A stretch of 64,000 bases of DNA. It comes from Winogradskyella echinorum (GTDB lineage: Bacteria > Bacteroidota > Bacteroidia > Flavobacteriales > Flavobacteriaceae). The notes beneath the pieces are model-generated. The model did not search any database and was not told the origin of the DNA. It saw only the letters and a program-made list of their open reading frames with translations. The stretch lies in contig NZ_JACOQD010000002.1 in the NCBI RefSeq assembly GCF_014297365.1, positions 620,001 through 684,000 on the forward strand, in the 5' to 3' direction. Below are positions 24,673 to 33,670 of this stretch, piece after piece (the first letter of the stretch is position 1; the number at the start of each line of letters is the position of its first letter). The translations under genes and the position numbers were made by a program.

Positions 24673-25215
24673 TTGAATCCAAAAAAAGTCGTAATTGCTG
24701 GTGGACCTGGTACAGGAAAAACATCAATCATCAATTATTTAAAAGAACGTGGTTTTATTTGCTATGATGAAATTTCGAGACAAATAACGCTTCAAGCCAG
24801 AGAAGATGGTATAGAACAATTGTTTTTAACCGAACCTTTACTATTTAGTGAAAAGCTTTTAGAAGGAAGAACGCAACAGTTTATGGATGCAACAAACGAA
24901 TCTGAAACTGTTGTCTTTATAGATAGAGGTATTCCAGATGTACTGGCTTATATGGATTATATAGGTGACACCTATCCTAAACATTTTATAGAGGCGTGCG
25001 AAAATCACAAATACGATCATATTTTTGTTTTAGCTCCTTGGCAAGAAATATTTACAAGCGATAACGAACGTTACGAAAATTTTGAAGAAGCCATTGAAAT
25101 TCATCATCATTTATTAGAAACCTATCAACGATTTGGTTACAAATTAATTGATGTGCCATTTGGAAGTATTAAAAATAGAACGGATTTTATTCTAGACTCC
25201 TTAAATTTGCAGTAA
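24673..25215 (+). CDS. AAA-type ATP-binding protein (NTPase/kinase-like)
   Basis: 180 residues. Walker A GGPGTGKTS (residues ~10-18), a YDEISRQIT segment, then VVFIDRGIPDVLAYMDY (Walker B-like strand) and FVLAPWQEIFTSDNERYENFEEA. It resembles the small P-loop ATPases of the AAA_28 type, often called nicotinamide-ribokinase or thymidylate-kinase-like. The phosphorylated substrate is unknown. The start is TTG at 24673. The stop overlaps the recQ start by one base, suggesting coupling with the helicase. Confidence 0.75.
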   Translation: MNPKKVVIAGGPGTGKTSIINYLKERGFICYDEISRQITLQAREDGIEQLFLTEPLLFSEKLLEGRTQQFMDATNESETVVFIDRGIPDVLAYMDYIGDTYPKHFIEACENHKYDHIFVLAPWQEIFTSDNERYENFEEAIEIHHHLLETYQRFGYKLIDVPFGSIKNRTDFILDSLNLQ

Positions 25216-27110
25216 TGCATCCTATAGAAGTTTTAGAACGGTATTGGAACCACACCTCCTTTAGACCATTACAAGAAGACATCATCTCTTCGGTATTAAA
25301 CCGTGAAGATACCTTTGCATTGTTGCCAACTGGTGGAGGAAAATCGGTATGCTTTCAAATTCCTGCATTAATACAAGATGGTATTTGTATTGTTGTATCA
25401 CCTTTAATTGCTTTAATGAAAGACCAAGTAAATACCTTAAAAACTAAAGGTATTAAAGCAATTGCACTTACATCTGGTATGTCTTACAAGGATTTAGACA
25501 CACAGTTAGATAACTGCATTTATGGTAATTACAAATTTTTGTACCTCTCTCCAGAACGTTTATTACAACCTTTGGTACAAGAACGCATTCAACAAATGCA
25601 AGTGAATTTAATTGCTGTAGATGAAGCACATTGCATTAGTCAATGGGGAAATGATTTTAGACCGGCATATAAGAATATTAGTGTTTTAAGGCAAATGCAT
25701 CCACATACAAATTGTATTGCCTTAACAGCAACTGCAAAACATGATGTTATTGATGATATTATTAAAAATCTAGATTTTGTGAGTCCAAAGATTTTTAAAG
25801 CCTCATTTTCTAGATCTAATATTGCGTATAGTGTTATACATACAGATGATAAATTATTTCAGCTTCAACATCTTTTAAAAACACATCAAGGATCTTCTAT
25901 TATATATGTTAGAAATAGGAAAGCCACGATAGAAATCCATAATTATTTAGAAGCAAAAGGCTTCTCTTCTACCTTTTATCATGGAGGTATTACTAATAAA
26001 GAAAAGCAAGACCGGTTAAACCAATGGACTAATAACCAAATACAAATAATGGTTGCTACAACTGCTTTTGGAATGGGTATTGATAAAGCTAATGTAAAAA
26101 CCGTAATTCATTTCAATTTACCAGAAAGTTTAGAAAGTTATTATCAAGAAGCAGGTAGAGCTGGTCGTGATGGAGAACTTGCACATGCCATTGTTTTAAA
26201 ACAACATATTGATGAAGATCATCTGCGCAGTCAGTTCTTAAATACATTGCCTTCAATTGCATTTGTAAAAACCGTTTATAATAAATTGTGTAATTATTTT
26301 CAGATCTCATATGGTGAAGGAGAGAATAGTTTACATCAATTTGATTTTAAATCCTTTTGTAATGATTACAAATTAAAAGCAGGCTTAACGTACAATGCTT
26401 TATTATTACTAGACAGAAACGCTATTATTACACTTACTCAACATTTTAATTTTAGAACTAAAATTCAGTTTATAACAACCAATGCAGTTTTATTTCAATA
26501 TTTAGAAACCCATTTAGACCTCAACACCTTAGTTAAGGTATTATTGAGGACATATGGAGGTATTTTTGATTATGAGACAAAAGTGAATCTTAGTTTAGTA
26601 ATTAAAAAATCTGTTTTATCTGAAAAGCAAGTTATAGAACAATTACATCGTTTAGAAAAAGATGACGTAATAAGTTTACAAATGGCAAATACCGATTCTG
26701 AAATAACTTTTTTAAAACCACGCGAAGACGATATTACTATAAACCCAATAGCAAAAACTATTGAGCAACAACACACCCTAAAGCATCAACAAATTGAAGC
26801 AGTAATAGCTTATATTAAAAATGATTCGATATGCAGAAGTCGACAGTTACTTTCTTATTTTGGAGAAAAAACGAACTCAACTTGTGGAATATGTTCTGTA
26901 TGTTTAGCTAAAAATACAGAGGTACATCTAGATGCATCAACTAATGTTTCAAACAAAATATTAAACGCCTTACAGACCGAAGCATTATCTTCGCGACAAT
27001 TATTACAAACTATAAAATGCACTGAAAAAGAGCTTTTACAAAGCATTTCGGAACTTATAGAAATTCAAAAAATTAAAATAACACCAGCAAACACTTATAT
27101 AATTATATGA
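25215..27110 (+). CDS. recQ: ATP-dependent DNA helicase RecQ
   Basis: 631 residues. Helicase core: TSFRPLQEDII (motif 0), LLPTGGGKSVCFQIP (Walker A), VDEAHCISQWGNDFRP (DEAH and aromatic loop), ALTATAK (motif III), QEAGRAGRDGE (motif VI). It is followed by a RecQ-Ct zinc motif with CGICSVC near residue 557 and a winged-helix part. The 3'-5' helicase resolves recombination and replication intermediates. There is no clear HRDC domain. It overlaps fmt by 4 bases (ATGA). Confidence 0.94.
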   Translation: MHPIEVLERYWNHTSFRPLQEDIISSVLNREDTFALLPTGGGKSVCFQIPALIQDGICIVVSPLIALMKDQVNTLKTKGIKAIALTSGMSYKDLDTQLDNCIYGNYKFLYLSPERLLQPLVQERIQQMQVNLIAVDEAHCISQWGNDFRPAYKNISVLRQMHPHTNCIALTATAKHDVIDDIIKNLDFVSPKIFKASFSRSNIAYSVIHTDDKLFQLQHLLKTHQGSSIIYVRNRKATIEIHNYLEAKGFSSTFYHGGITNKEKQDRLNQWTNNQIQIMVATTAFGMGIDKANVKTVIHFNLPESLESYYQEAGRAGRDGELAHAIVLKQHIDEDHLRSQFLNTLPSIAFVKTVYNKLCNYFQISYGEGENSLHQFDFKSFCNDYKLKAGLTYNALLLLDRNAIITLTQHFNFRTKIQFITTNAVLFQYLETHLDLNTLVKVLLRTYGGIFDYETKVNLSLVIKKSVLSEKQVIEQLHRLEKDDVISLQMANTDSEITFLKPREDDITINPIAKTIEQQHTLKHQQIEAVIAYIKNDSICRSRQLLSYFGEKTNSTCGICSVCLAKNTEVHLDASTNVSNKILNALQTEALSSRQLLQTIKCTEKELLQSISELIEIQKIKITPANTYIII

Positions 27111-28066
27111 CAACAAAACGCGACCTACGAATTGTTTTTATGGGCACACCAGATTTTGCCGTTGCAACTCTAAAAGCCCTTTTAGACCATAATTATAATG
27201 TGGTTGGAGTCATTACGGCTCCAGACCGAAATGCAGGTCGTGGACAAAAATTAAGAGCCTCTGCCGTAAAAGAGTTTGCTATAGAACAAAATCTAAACAT
27301 ATTACAACCCAAAAATTTAAAAGCCGAATCTTTTATTGAAGAACTAAAGGCTTTAAATGCCAACTTACAAATTATTGTTGCTTTTAGAATGTTACCTAAA
27401 GTGGTTTGGCAAATGCCAAAATATGGTACATTTAATTTACACGCTTCTTTATTACCACAATATAGAGGTGCAGCACCAATCCATTGGGCAATTATTAATG
27501 GTGAAACAAAAACGGGTGTAACCACTTTCTTTATCGATGAAAAAATTGATACTGGAGCAATTATTTTAAGTAAAGAAACTAGTATTGGAAATGAAACTAC
27601 TGTTGGAGAATTACATGATGAGTTAATGACAATTGGTAGTAATCTTGTAATTACAACTGTAAAGCAGATTGAAACAGACTCTGTGACTACAGAAATTCAA
27701 CCACAGACCAAAGACTTAAAAACAGCTTACAAACTAAATAGAGATAATTGTAAAATTGATTGGTCTGAACCAATTGATAACATATATAATAAGATTAGAG
27801 GACTCAACCCTTTTCCCGCAGCTTGGTGTTATTTAGATAATGGTGAAAAAGATCTTTTAAATATAAAGATTTATGGAATTGAAAAATTTGAAGAAAATCA
27901 TAATCTTGAAGATGGGCAACTTGTTTCAACAAAAGAAGAACTAAAAATAGCTTGCAAAGGAGGTTACATTAAGATTATAGAAATGCAATTACCTGGAAAG
28001 CGAAAAATGGATGTAAAATCTCTCTTGAATGGGTTTAATTTTTTAAAAACAGCAAAACTGCTGTAA
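27107..28066 (+). CDS. fmt: Methionyl-tRNA formyltransferase
   Basis: 319 residues. Formyltransferase core IVFMGTPDFAVATLKALL, the SLLPQYRGAAPIHWAIINGE catalytic loop (Asn-His-Asp set: FNLHASLLP and the following TGVTTFFIDEKIDTG), then the C-terminal domain starting TKDLKTAYKLNRDNCKIDW. It formylates Met-tRNA-fMet for translation initiation. Its ATGA overlap with recQ makes them one transcription unit. Confidence 0.96.
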   Translation: MTTKRDLRIVFMGTPDFAVATLKALLDHNYNVVGVITAPDRNAGRGQKLRASAVKEFAIEQNLNILQPKNLKAESFIEELKALNANLQIIVAFRMLPKVVWQMPKYGTFNLHASLLPQYRGAAPIHWAIINGETKTGVTTFFIDEKIDTGAIILSKETSIGNETTVGELHDELMTIGSNLVITTVKQIETDSVTTEIQPQTKDLKTAYKLNRDNCKIDWSEPIDNIYNKIRGLNPFPAAWCYLDNGEKDLLNIKIYGIEKFEENHNLEDGQLVSTKEELKIACKGGYIKIIEMQLPGKRKMDVKSLLNGFNFLKTAKLL

Positions 28067-28168
28067 ACCCTTATCATTGTTGGTATTACAAAAAATCCGA
28101 TAAAACGCATACCTTTATTAACAAATGGTGTAAGTTATTAACAAAAAGCCCTTTTTCCCTTGCTATTA

Positions 28169-28199
28169 CTTGCGTAGCTTAATATTCCTAATAATTTTG
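28169..28199 (+). promoter_or_regulatory. Promoter of the HU gene
   Basis: CTTG (28169-28172) and TAATTTTG (28192-28199) are separated by 19 bases, matching the Bacteroidota -33/-7 consensus. Transcription would start near 28206, giving a leader of ~58 bases. The region 28067-28168 holds no gene. Confidence 0.7.
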
Positions 28200-28263
28200 T
28201 GTACGGATTTTAAAGATCTATAATTTTAAAATCGAATTTTTAACAATTTAAATTTAATATTTT

Positions 28264-28536
28264 ATGAACAAAACAGATTTAATCAACGGAATGGCAGAGA
28301 ATGCTGGGATTACTAAAGCAGCAGCAAAAAAAGCATTAGACTCTTTATTAGTTGATATCGAAGGTTCTTTACAAAAAGGGAACAGAGTATCTTTAGTAGG
28401 TTTTGGTTCTTGGTCAGTTTCTAGAAGAGCTGCAAGAGACGGAAGAAACCCACAGACTGGAAAAACTATCAAAATTAAAGCTAAAAATGTAGTAAAATTT
28501 AAGGCAGGTTCTGACTTAAGTAGTGCTGTAAACTAA
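28264..28536 (+). CDS. hup: HU-family DNA-binding protein
   Basis: 90 residues: MNKTDLINGMAENAGITKAAAKKALDSLL (helical dimer body), the GFGSWSVSRRAARDGRNPQTGK arm with the conserved PQTG turn and Pro intercalation tip, and a closing KFKAGSDLSSAVN helix. It is a nucleoid-associated protein that bends DNA. A strong promoter and its own terminator flank it, consistent with abundant expression. Confidence 0.96.
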   Translation: MNKTDLINGMAENAGITKAAAKKALDSLLVDIEGSLQKGNRVSLVGFGSWSVSRRAARDGRNPQTGKTIKIKAKNVVKFKAGSDLSSAVN

Positions 28537-28559
28537 AACATTTTTTGTTTAAAATACAG

Positions 28560-28587
28560 AGCCTGCTCAATGAGCAGGCTTTTTTTT
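28560..28587 (+). terminator. Terminator of the HU gene
   Basis: AGCCTGCTC (28560-28568), short loop, GAGCAGGCT (28572-28580), then T7. A GC-rich 9-bp stem, strong for this AT-rich DNA. Confidence 0.9.
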
Positions 28588-28666
28588 GTCTTAATTTTAA
28601 AGGTATTAAGTTGTTTTTTTAAGAAAAAAACTCTAGATTTAGTAGAAATAAAGCGAATTATAAAAG

Positions 28667-29221
28667 ATGACCAAGCCCGAAAAAGGTAATTTATTAATTG
28701 CAGAACCATCCATTATTGGTGATATATCATTCAATCGTGCTGTAATATTATTGGCAGATCATAATGCTCTAGGATCTGTTGGGTTTATCTTAAATAAGCC
28801 TTTAGATTATAACCTCAAAGACCTTATTGAAGGCACTGATTCTGAATTTACAGTATATAATGGTGGGCCTGTAGAGCAAGATAATCTTTACTTTATTCAT
28901 AAATCACCAAAGTTAATTCCTAATAGTATAGAAATATCTAACGGGATTTTTTGGGGTGGCGATTTTAGTGTTGTAATAAACCTCATAAACGATAATAAAA
29001 TATCTCAGGATGATATTAGATTCTTTTTAGGCTATTCTGGTTGGGACGAACAACAATTAGACAACGAACTTCAGTCTAATGCTTGGTTAGTTTCAGAAAA
29101 TATTTACAATAATGAAATTATATCTAAAAGCTGCAATTCATTTTGGCGCGAGAAAATGATAGAACTTGGTGGTGACTATAGTATTTGGTCTAATGCACCA
29201 GAAAACCCTAGTTATAACTAA
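28667..29221 (+). CDS. YqgE/AlgH family protein
   Basis: 184 residues: KGNLLIAEPSIIGDISFNRAVILLADHN (N-terminus), GSVGFILNKPLD, VYNGGPVEQDNLYFIHKS, FFLGYSGWDEQQLDNEL and a W-rich end. The family is common in bacteria and called a putative transcriptional regulator (DUF179), without a proven mechanism. Its 3' end overlaps the convergent aminotransferase gene by 4 bases. Confidence 0.92.
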   Translation: MTKPEKGNLLIAEPSIIGDISFNRAVILLADHNALGSVGFILNKPLDYNLKDLIEGTDSEFTVYNGGPVEQDNLYFIHKSPKLIPNSIEISNGIFWGGDFSVVINLINDNKISQDDIRFFLGYSGWDEQQLDNELQSNAWLVSENIYNNEIISKSCNSFWREKMIELGGDYSIWSNAPENPSYN

Positions 29222-30069
29222 GTTAATCGCAGTTTTGCATTTAATTTGGTTACAACTTTTTGAGCAAATTCATTTCCATATTTCTTTTTACGGTATTGGG
29301 TAATGGGAATGATACCTTGAATGACGTTCGTAATAAATAATTCATCTGCTTTTTGAAGCTCAAAAGGAGAAATTGAAGCCTCTTCTATAAATAAATTGAC
29401 ATCTTTTGCTAATATTTCTAAAATCTGCTTACGCATTACACCTTTTAAACATCCATCTTCCAATGGTGGAGTTTTAATTTTATCAACTTTTACTAAAAAA
29501 AGATTTCCATTTAAAGCTTCAATTACATTTTTATTGGTATTTAATACTAAACAATTATCAAAATCATTTTCATTAGCATAAATACTTCCTATAACTTGTA
29601 TAGCTTTATTGTTAGATTTTAAACCAGATAATAGTCCTGGTGCCATATAATAATCCTTATACAAATCGACTTTATAAGATACATTAGTTTTGATGGTGTA
29701 AAATGGATTGCTATGAGGTTCTGCAACTATATTAAAATTTACTTGTGCAGTATCAGTTGGCAAATATTTGCCACCTTCACCTCTATCAACATTTAATCGA
29801 ACACGAGCTGAAGCGTTTATTAAATCATTTGCTTTCAACGTTTTTTGGATTTCTGCCTCAAGAAATTCCATTGTAAAGTTCATAGGAATATCCATACGTA
29901 GAATTCGCATAGAAGCCATCAACCTAAAATAGTGATCTTCCCAAAAAAAGATTTTACCATTAACAACTTTAAGAGTTTCAAAAAGAGCATCACCATATTT
30001 ATAACCTCTATTATTAGTTGAGAGTTTAGAATCTTCCGGCGATATCAGTGTTCCATTAAAATTTATCAT
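29218..30069 (-). CDS. Class IV PLP-dependent aminotransferase/lyase
   Basis: 283 residues of the fold-type IV family: NNRGYKYGDALFETLKV (residues ~18-34), a GLLSGLKSNNKAIQV segment carrying the PLP-region Lys, NVIEALNGNLFLVK and a C-terminal DELFITNVIQGIIPI. Candidates are aminodeoxychorismate lyase (PabC), D-amino-acid or branched-chain aminotransferase; the length and the NVIEALNGN loop favour the first, with moderate certainty. It is followed downstream by YqgE in convergent orientation. Confidence 0.85.
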   Translation of the reverse strand: MINFNGTLISPEDSKLSTNNRGYKYGDALFETLKVVNGKIFFWEDHYFRLMASMRILRMDIPMNFTMEFLEAEIQKTLKANDLINASARVRLNVDRGEGGKYLPTDTAQVNFNIVAEPHSNPFYTIKTNVSYKVDLYKDYYMAPGLLSGLKSNNKAIQVIGSIYANENDFDNCLVLNTNKNVIEALNGNLFLVKVDKIKTPPLEDGCLKGVMRKQILEILAKDVNLFIEEASISPFELQKADELFITNVIQGIIPITQYRKKKYGNEFAQKVVTKLNAKLRLT

Positions 30070-30111
30070 AAAAAAAAAGTCTCGATTTAGTTTATAAAAT
30101 TAAATCGAGAC
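30070..30111 (-). terminator. Terminator of the START-like gene
   Basis: On the minus strand, GTCTCGATTTA pairs perfectly with TAAATCGAGAC (plus-strand arms 30079-30089 and 30101-30111), followed by a run of nine T up to the aminotransferase start. Confidence 0.85.
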
Positions 30112-30139
30112 AAATATATAATAGTTGAGTTAGTTACGC

Positions 30140-30532
30140 TTATCTTGAGCCTAAAACTTGTTTAAGGCTAGAAATTTGATTTGTCCATAACATTTTCCCT
30201 TCATCTATTTCATCGTCTTCAGCAAAATCTGTAATCATTAATGAAACATCTTTAGTAATTTCATCAACCTGAATACGGATTTCAAAAAAACAACTAGAAC
30301 CATCTTCATCATCTGCTAACCATCTAAACTTAACACGTTCTCCACTTTTTTTACTTAATAATTTGGCTTGCTCCTCAGAGCCATCCCAAATAAAAGTGAA
30401 TAATTCTCCACGAGAATTAACGTTGTCGGCAAACCACTCTGATAAGCCTGAAGGTGTTGATATATAAGTATATATTAGTGAGGGAGAAGCCTGTATTACA
30501 AACTCCATTTCATATTTTTCTTTATCGTCCAT
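30140..30532 (-). CDS. START-like domain protein
   Basis: 130 residues: EMEFVIQASPSLIYTYISTPSGLSEWFADNV is the SRPBCC/AHSA1-like N-terminus, with GELFTFIWDGSEEQAKLL and KSGERVKFRWL following. It is a small acidic ligand-binding-fold protein conserved in Bacteroidota, function unknown. It is monocistronic by its own terminator and lies divergent from the tRNA. Confidence 0.85.
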   Translation of the reverse strand: MDDKEKYEMEFVIQASPSLIYTYISTPSGLSEWFADNVNSRGELFTFIWDGSEEQAKLLSKKSGERVKFRWLADDEDGSSCFFEIRIQVDEITKDVSLMITDFAEDDEIDEGKMLWTNQISSLKQVLGSR

Positions 30533-30618
30533 AGCTGCATTATATTATGTGCTCAATATATACAATTATGACTCAATAAGAAACTTTAAATTAAAAATTA
30601 TTTTTTTAGATTGTTATG

Positions 30619-30649
30619 TTTGTTGTCGTAGAATTTGTTTTTATATTTG
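30619..30649 (+). promoter_or_regulatory. Promoter of tRNA-Met
   Basis: TTTG (30619-30622), 19-base spacer, TATATTTG (30642-30649): an exact match to the Bacteroidota -33/-7 consensus. Transcription would begin about 7 bases later, close to the tRNA 5' end at 30663. Confidence 0.85.
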
Positions 30650-30662
30650 CAGCCGCAATTAT

Positions 30663-30736
30663 GGCGAGGTAGCTCAGTCGGTTAGAGCGTCGGATTCATA
30701 ACCCGGAGGTCACGAGTTCAATTCTCGTTCTCGCTA
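30663..30736 (+). tRNA. tRNA-Met (anticodon CAT)
   Basis: 74 bases fold as a cloverleaf: acceptor GGCGAGG/TCTCGCT with G-U at both ends, D stem GCTC/GAGC, anticodon loop TTCATAA, T arm ACGAG-TTCAATT-CTCGT, discriminator A. CCA is not encoded. The loop-closing pair of the anticodon stem (position 31 A, position 39 C) is a mismatch and the outer pair (T-G) is a wobble. G1-U72 pairs, unlike the unpaired end of an initiator, so elongator Met is favoured. An Ile2 (lysidine) tRNA is less likely but not excluded. Confidence 0.9.
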
Positions 30737-30743
30737 CAACAAT

Positions 30744-30776
30744 AAAAGTTCAGTATTAAAGTACTGGACTTTTTTT
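30744..30776 (+). terminator. Terminator after tRNA-Met
   Basis: AAAAGTTCAGTA (30744-30755) pairs with TACTGGACTTTT (30762-30773) with one G-U pair, ending in a T-run. The tRNA is a single-gene transcription unit. Confidence 0.85.
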
Positions 30777-30910
30777 ATGTATTTCTTTGAAAATCACTTC
30801 AATCAAAATCATCACATATAAACACCACAACTATTTTAATAAAGATTAATTGTTAATTTAGTTAAAAAAATATTGCCAATCCGTATTTCTATTAGAAAAT
30901 TATTTAGTTC

Positions 30911-32032
30911 ATGAGATCCAAATGTTACATACCGCTTTTAACTCTTCTAGGTTTAATGCTGTTATTTTTTAATTGTAAAAAAGAAACCAAAGCAACAGAT
31001 AAAATTAACACTATTGAAAATAAAAATAATTCTCAACCATATAACTTAATCGTAGAGAAGCCTGAAGGCATATCTACTCCCGAAGGTATGGTTTGGGTTA
31101 ATGGCAAAACATTTTTACAAGGAGCAAAAGCTAATGATAAGTTTGTAATGATGAGAGAAAAACCAGCGCATCAAGTGAGTGTTGATGGATTTTTTATAGA
31201 TATTACAGAAGTAACAAACAAACAGTTTAAAGCTTTTGTCGATGCTACGAGTTATATAACCGTTGCTGAGCGACCTATAGATTGGGAAGAAATGAAAAAA
31301 GAACTTCCTGCAGGCACTCAAAAACCACATGATTCCATTTTACAACCTGGTAGTCTAATTTTTAACAAAAATGTGGATGCAGTTGTAAACATGGCCAACT
31401 ATAGTCAATGGTGGACATGGAAAATAGGTGCTAATTGGAAACATCCTGAAGGTCCAGAAAGTTCTATTGAAGGTAAAGATAATTTTCCTGTTGTGCATAT
31501 TGCTTTAGAAGACGCATTGGCCTATTGTAAATGGGCAAATAGAAGATTACCTACTGAAGCAGAATGGGAATCAGCAGCTCAAGGTACTGCTGCAGATAAC
31601 ATATATACTTGGGGAAATGAGCCAAGTATTTTAGATGACAATGCTAATACATGGCAAGGTACATTTCCTATTAAAAATGAAAGTGTTGATGGTTTTGAAC
31701 TTATTGCACCAGCTAAATCGTACCCACCAAATTCTATTGGTGTTTATGATATGATAGGGAATGTTTGGGAGTTAACTTCAGATTTATTCAATGTTAATTA
31801 TTATCAGGAAATTGATAATTCAGAAATATTGATTAATCCTAAAGGTGCTAAAAAAGCATTCAGTCCTGATAATCCGTATCAAAAAGAAATTATTATAAAA
31901 GGAGGCTCTTTTTTATGTCACGCATCTTACTGTGCTAGTTTTAGAATTTCTGCTCGCATGGGAATGAGCTTGGATTCTGGCTCAGATCATACTGGATTTA
32001 GAACTATTGCTACACCGAAAATGTTGGAGTAA
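30911..32032 (+). CDS. Formylglycine-generating enzyme-type lipoprotein (both catalytic Cys kept)
   Basis: 373 residues. An N-terminal signal (MRSKCYIPLLTLLGLMLLFFNCKK) with a Cys at 22 suggests a lipoprotein anchored in the membrane. The FGE-sulfatase fold covers ~60-372: GMVWVNGKTFLQGA, EKPAHQVSVDGFFIDITEVTNKQFKAFV, RRLPTEAEWESAAQG, MIGNVWELTSDLF. The catalytic pair Cys336 and Cys341 (GGSFLCHASYCASFR) and the GFRTI end match true copper-dependent FGE, which converts a sulfatase Cys or Ser-site residue to formylglycine. No sulfatase gene lies in the window. Confidence 0.85.
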   Translation: MRSKCYIPLLTLLGLMLLFFNCKKETKATDKINTIENKNNSQPYNLIVEKPEGISTPEGMVWVNGKTFLQGAKANDKFVMMREKPAHQVSVDGFFIDITEVTNKQFKAFVDATSYITVAERPIDWEEMKKELPAGTQKPHDSILQPGSLIFNKNVDAVVNMANYSQWWTWKIGANWKHPEGPESSIEGKDNFPVVHIALEDALAYCKWANRRLPTEAEWESAAQGTAADNIYTWGNEPSILDDNANTWQGTFPIKNESVDGFELIAPAKSYPPNSIGVYDMIGNVWELTSDLFNVNYYQEIDNSEILINPKGAKKAFSPDNPYQKEIIIKGGSFLCHASYCASFRISARMGMSLDSGSDHTGFRTIATPKMLE

Positions 32033-32224
32033 AATTATTGTTTTAATGATCGATTTCATCATAAAAAAGATAGACTCAATCATTTAATGTTAAAATTGAA
32101 AAGTGCAATATTAGCCACAGACCTTTATATTAGTTTTCTAGTTACTATAGTACTTTAAACCCTACATATGTAAATCATAATTGTATATTAGCAATAGACA
32201 ACTTACTTTTCAATTCAAAAATAA

Positions 32225-33667
32225 ATGAATTCACCAAAACAAAGAATAGGTCTATTTTTAGGACCACTTTTATTTATACTTATTAAGTTTTTCTTTCATC
32301 CTGAAGGTATAGGTGATTCAGCAAATGCTATATTAGCATCGACTGCTTGGGTAGCTGTCTGGTGGATTACTGAAGCCATAGCAATACCTGTAACTGCATT
32401 GTTGCCTATTGTTTTATTTCCATTATCTGGTGGAATTTCTTTAAGCGAAACCACGGCATCATATGGTCATAAATATATTTTTCTATTTCTTGGTGGATTT
32501 ATTATAGCAATTGCAATTGAGAAATGGAACCTACATAAACGCATTGCATTAAACATTATAAAACTTGTAGGTACTAATGTTAGTAGAATCATTCTTGGAT
32601 TTATGGTAGCAACAGCGTTGTTATCTATGTGGATTTCTAATACTGCAACAGCTGTAATGATTTTACCTGTTGGTATCGCTATAGTACTGCAACTTCAAGA
32701 CAACCCAAATACCAAAGAGAATGAAAATTTAATCTTTGGAAAAGCATTAATGCTCGCTATAGCATATAGCGCTTCAATAGGCGGTATGGCAACATTAATT
32801 GGCACTCCACCAAACCTTGTACTTGCTGGTGTGGTTGAAAGTACCTACAATACAGAAATTACATTTTCACAATGGTTTATGTTTGGTTTTCCAATAAGCA
32901 TTATCTTATTAATTATATGCTGGATTTATTTAACTCGATTTGCATTTAAATTTGAACAGAAAGAATTTCCAGGTGGTCGAAATGAAATTGATAAACAGCT
33001 TAAAGCATTAGGTAAAATATCTTATGAAGAAAAAATGGTTTTAGTCATATTTTCTATAGCAGCAATAGCTTGGATTTGTCGATCATTTATTTTAGCCAAA
33101 TGGCTGCCTGCTATTGACGATACTATTATTGCAATTATCGCTTCAGTAGTTTTATTTTTAATACCTAACAGCAAAAAGAATGAAGCCATTATTAATTGGG
33201 AAGATGCTGTAAAATTACCTTGGGGAATTTTGTTGTTGTTTGGTGGTGGTATGGCTCTAGCTACAGGATTTGAAACTAGTGGTTTAGCTGGTTGGATTGG
33301 CAATCAATTAACTTCATTAATTGGGGTTTCAGTTTTTGTGTTGTTATTAGTATTGATTGCATCCGTAAATTTTTTAACAGAAATCACATCAAACATGGCT
33401 ACAACAGCAATGCTTTTACCCGTTTTAGTTGCTCTAGCTACAGTTTTAAATATCCATCCATATATATTAATGGTTAGTGCAACTTTAGCAGCCTCATGTG
33501 CTTTTATGCTGCCTGTTGCAACACCACCTAATGCTGTGGTATTCGGTTCTGGTTATTTAAAAATTGAAGACATGGTTAAAAAAGGGATTTGGATGAATGT
33601 CATTTCAATTGTCCTTGTCACCTTAATTGTGTATTTTGTATTGCCTTTGGTTTGGGATTTGAAATAA
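32225..33667 (+). CDS. SLC13/DASS family sodium:anion symporter
   Basis: 480 residues, about 11 spans. The two DASS signature hairpins are present: MWISNTATAVMILPVG and TEITSNMATTAMLLPV (SNT-type Na+/substrate sites), with GGMATLIGTPPNLVLAG and the closing PVATPPNAVVFGSGY. The family imports sulfate or C4-dicarboxylates with Na+. It follows the FGE gene on the same strand, after a 192-base gap holding no gene. It is convergent, 3 bases apart, with the SprF-like gene. Confidence 0.9.
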   Translation: MNSPKQRIGLFLGPLLFILIKFFFHPEGIGDSANAILASTAWVAVWWITEAIAIPVTALLPIVLFPLSGGISLSETTASYGHKYIFLFLGGFIIAIAIEKWNLHKRIALNIIKLVGTNVSRIILGFMVATALLSMWISNTATAVMILPVGIAIVLQLQDNPNTKENENLIFGKALMLAIAYSASIGGMATLIGTPPNLVLAGVVESTYNTEITFSQWFMFGFPISIILLIICWIYLTRFAFKFEQKEFPGGRNEIDKQLKALGKISYEEKMVLVIFSIAAIAWICRSFILAKWLPAIDDTIIAIIASVVLFLIPNSKKNEAIINWEDAVKLPWGILLLFGGGMALATGFETSGLAGWIGNQLTSLIGVSVFVLLLVLIASVNFLTEITSNMATTAMLLPVLVALATVLNIHPYILMVSATLAASCAFMLPVATPPNAVVFGSGYLKIEDMVKKGIWMNVISIVLVTLIVYFVLPLVWDLK

Positions 33668-33670
33668 GAA

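Noticed and set aside
27193-27525. 110-residue minus-strand ORF within fmt
   Set aside because: Fully covered by the well-conserved fmt gene; no promoter, start context or family resemblance.
30911-32032. Reading the FGE-type lipoprotein as a GldJ/GldK gliding/T9SS component
   Set aside because: GldJ/GldK also have the FGE fold, but this protein keeps both catalytic Cys and no other gld genes adjoin it; the enzyme reading is more direct.
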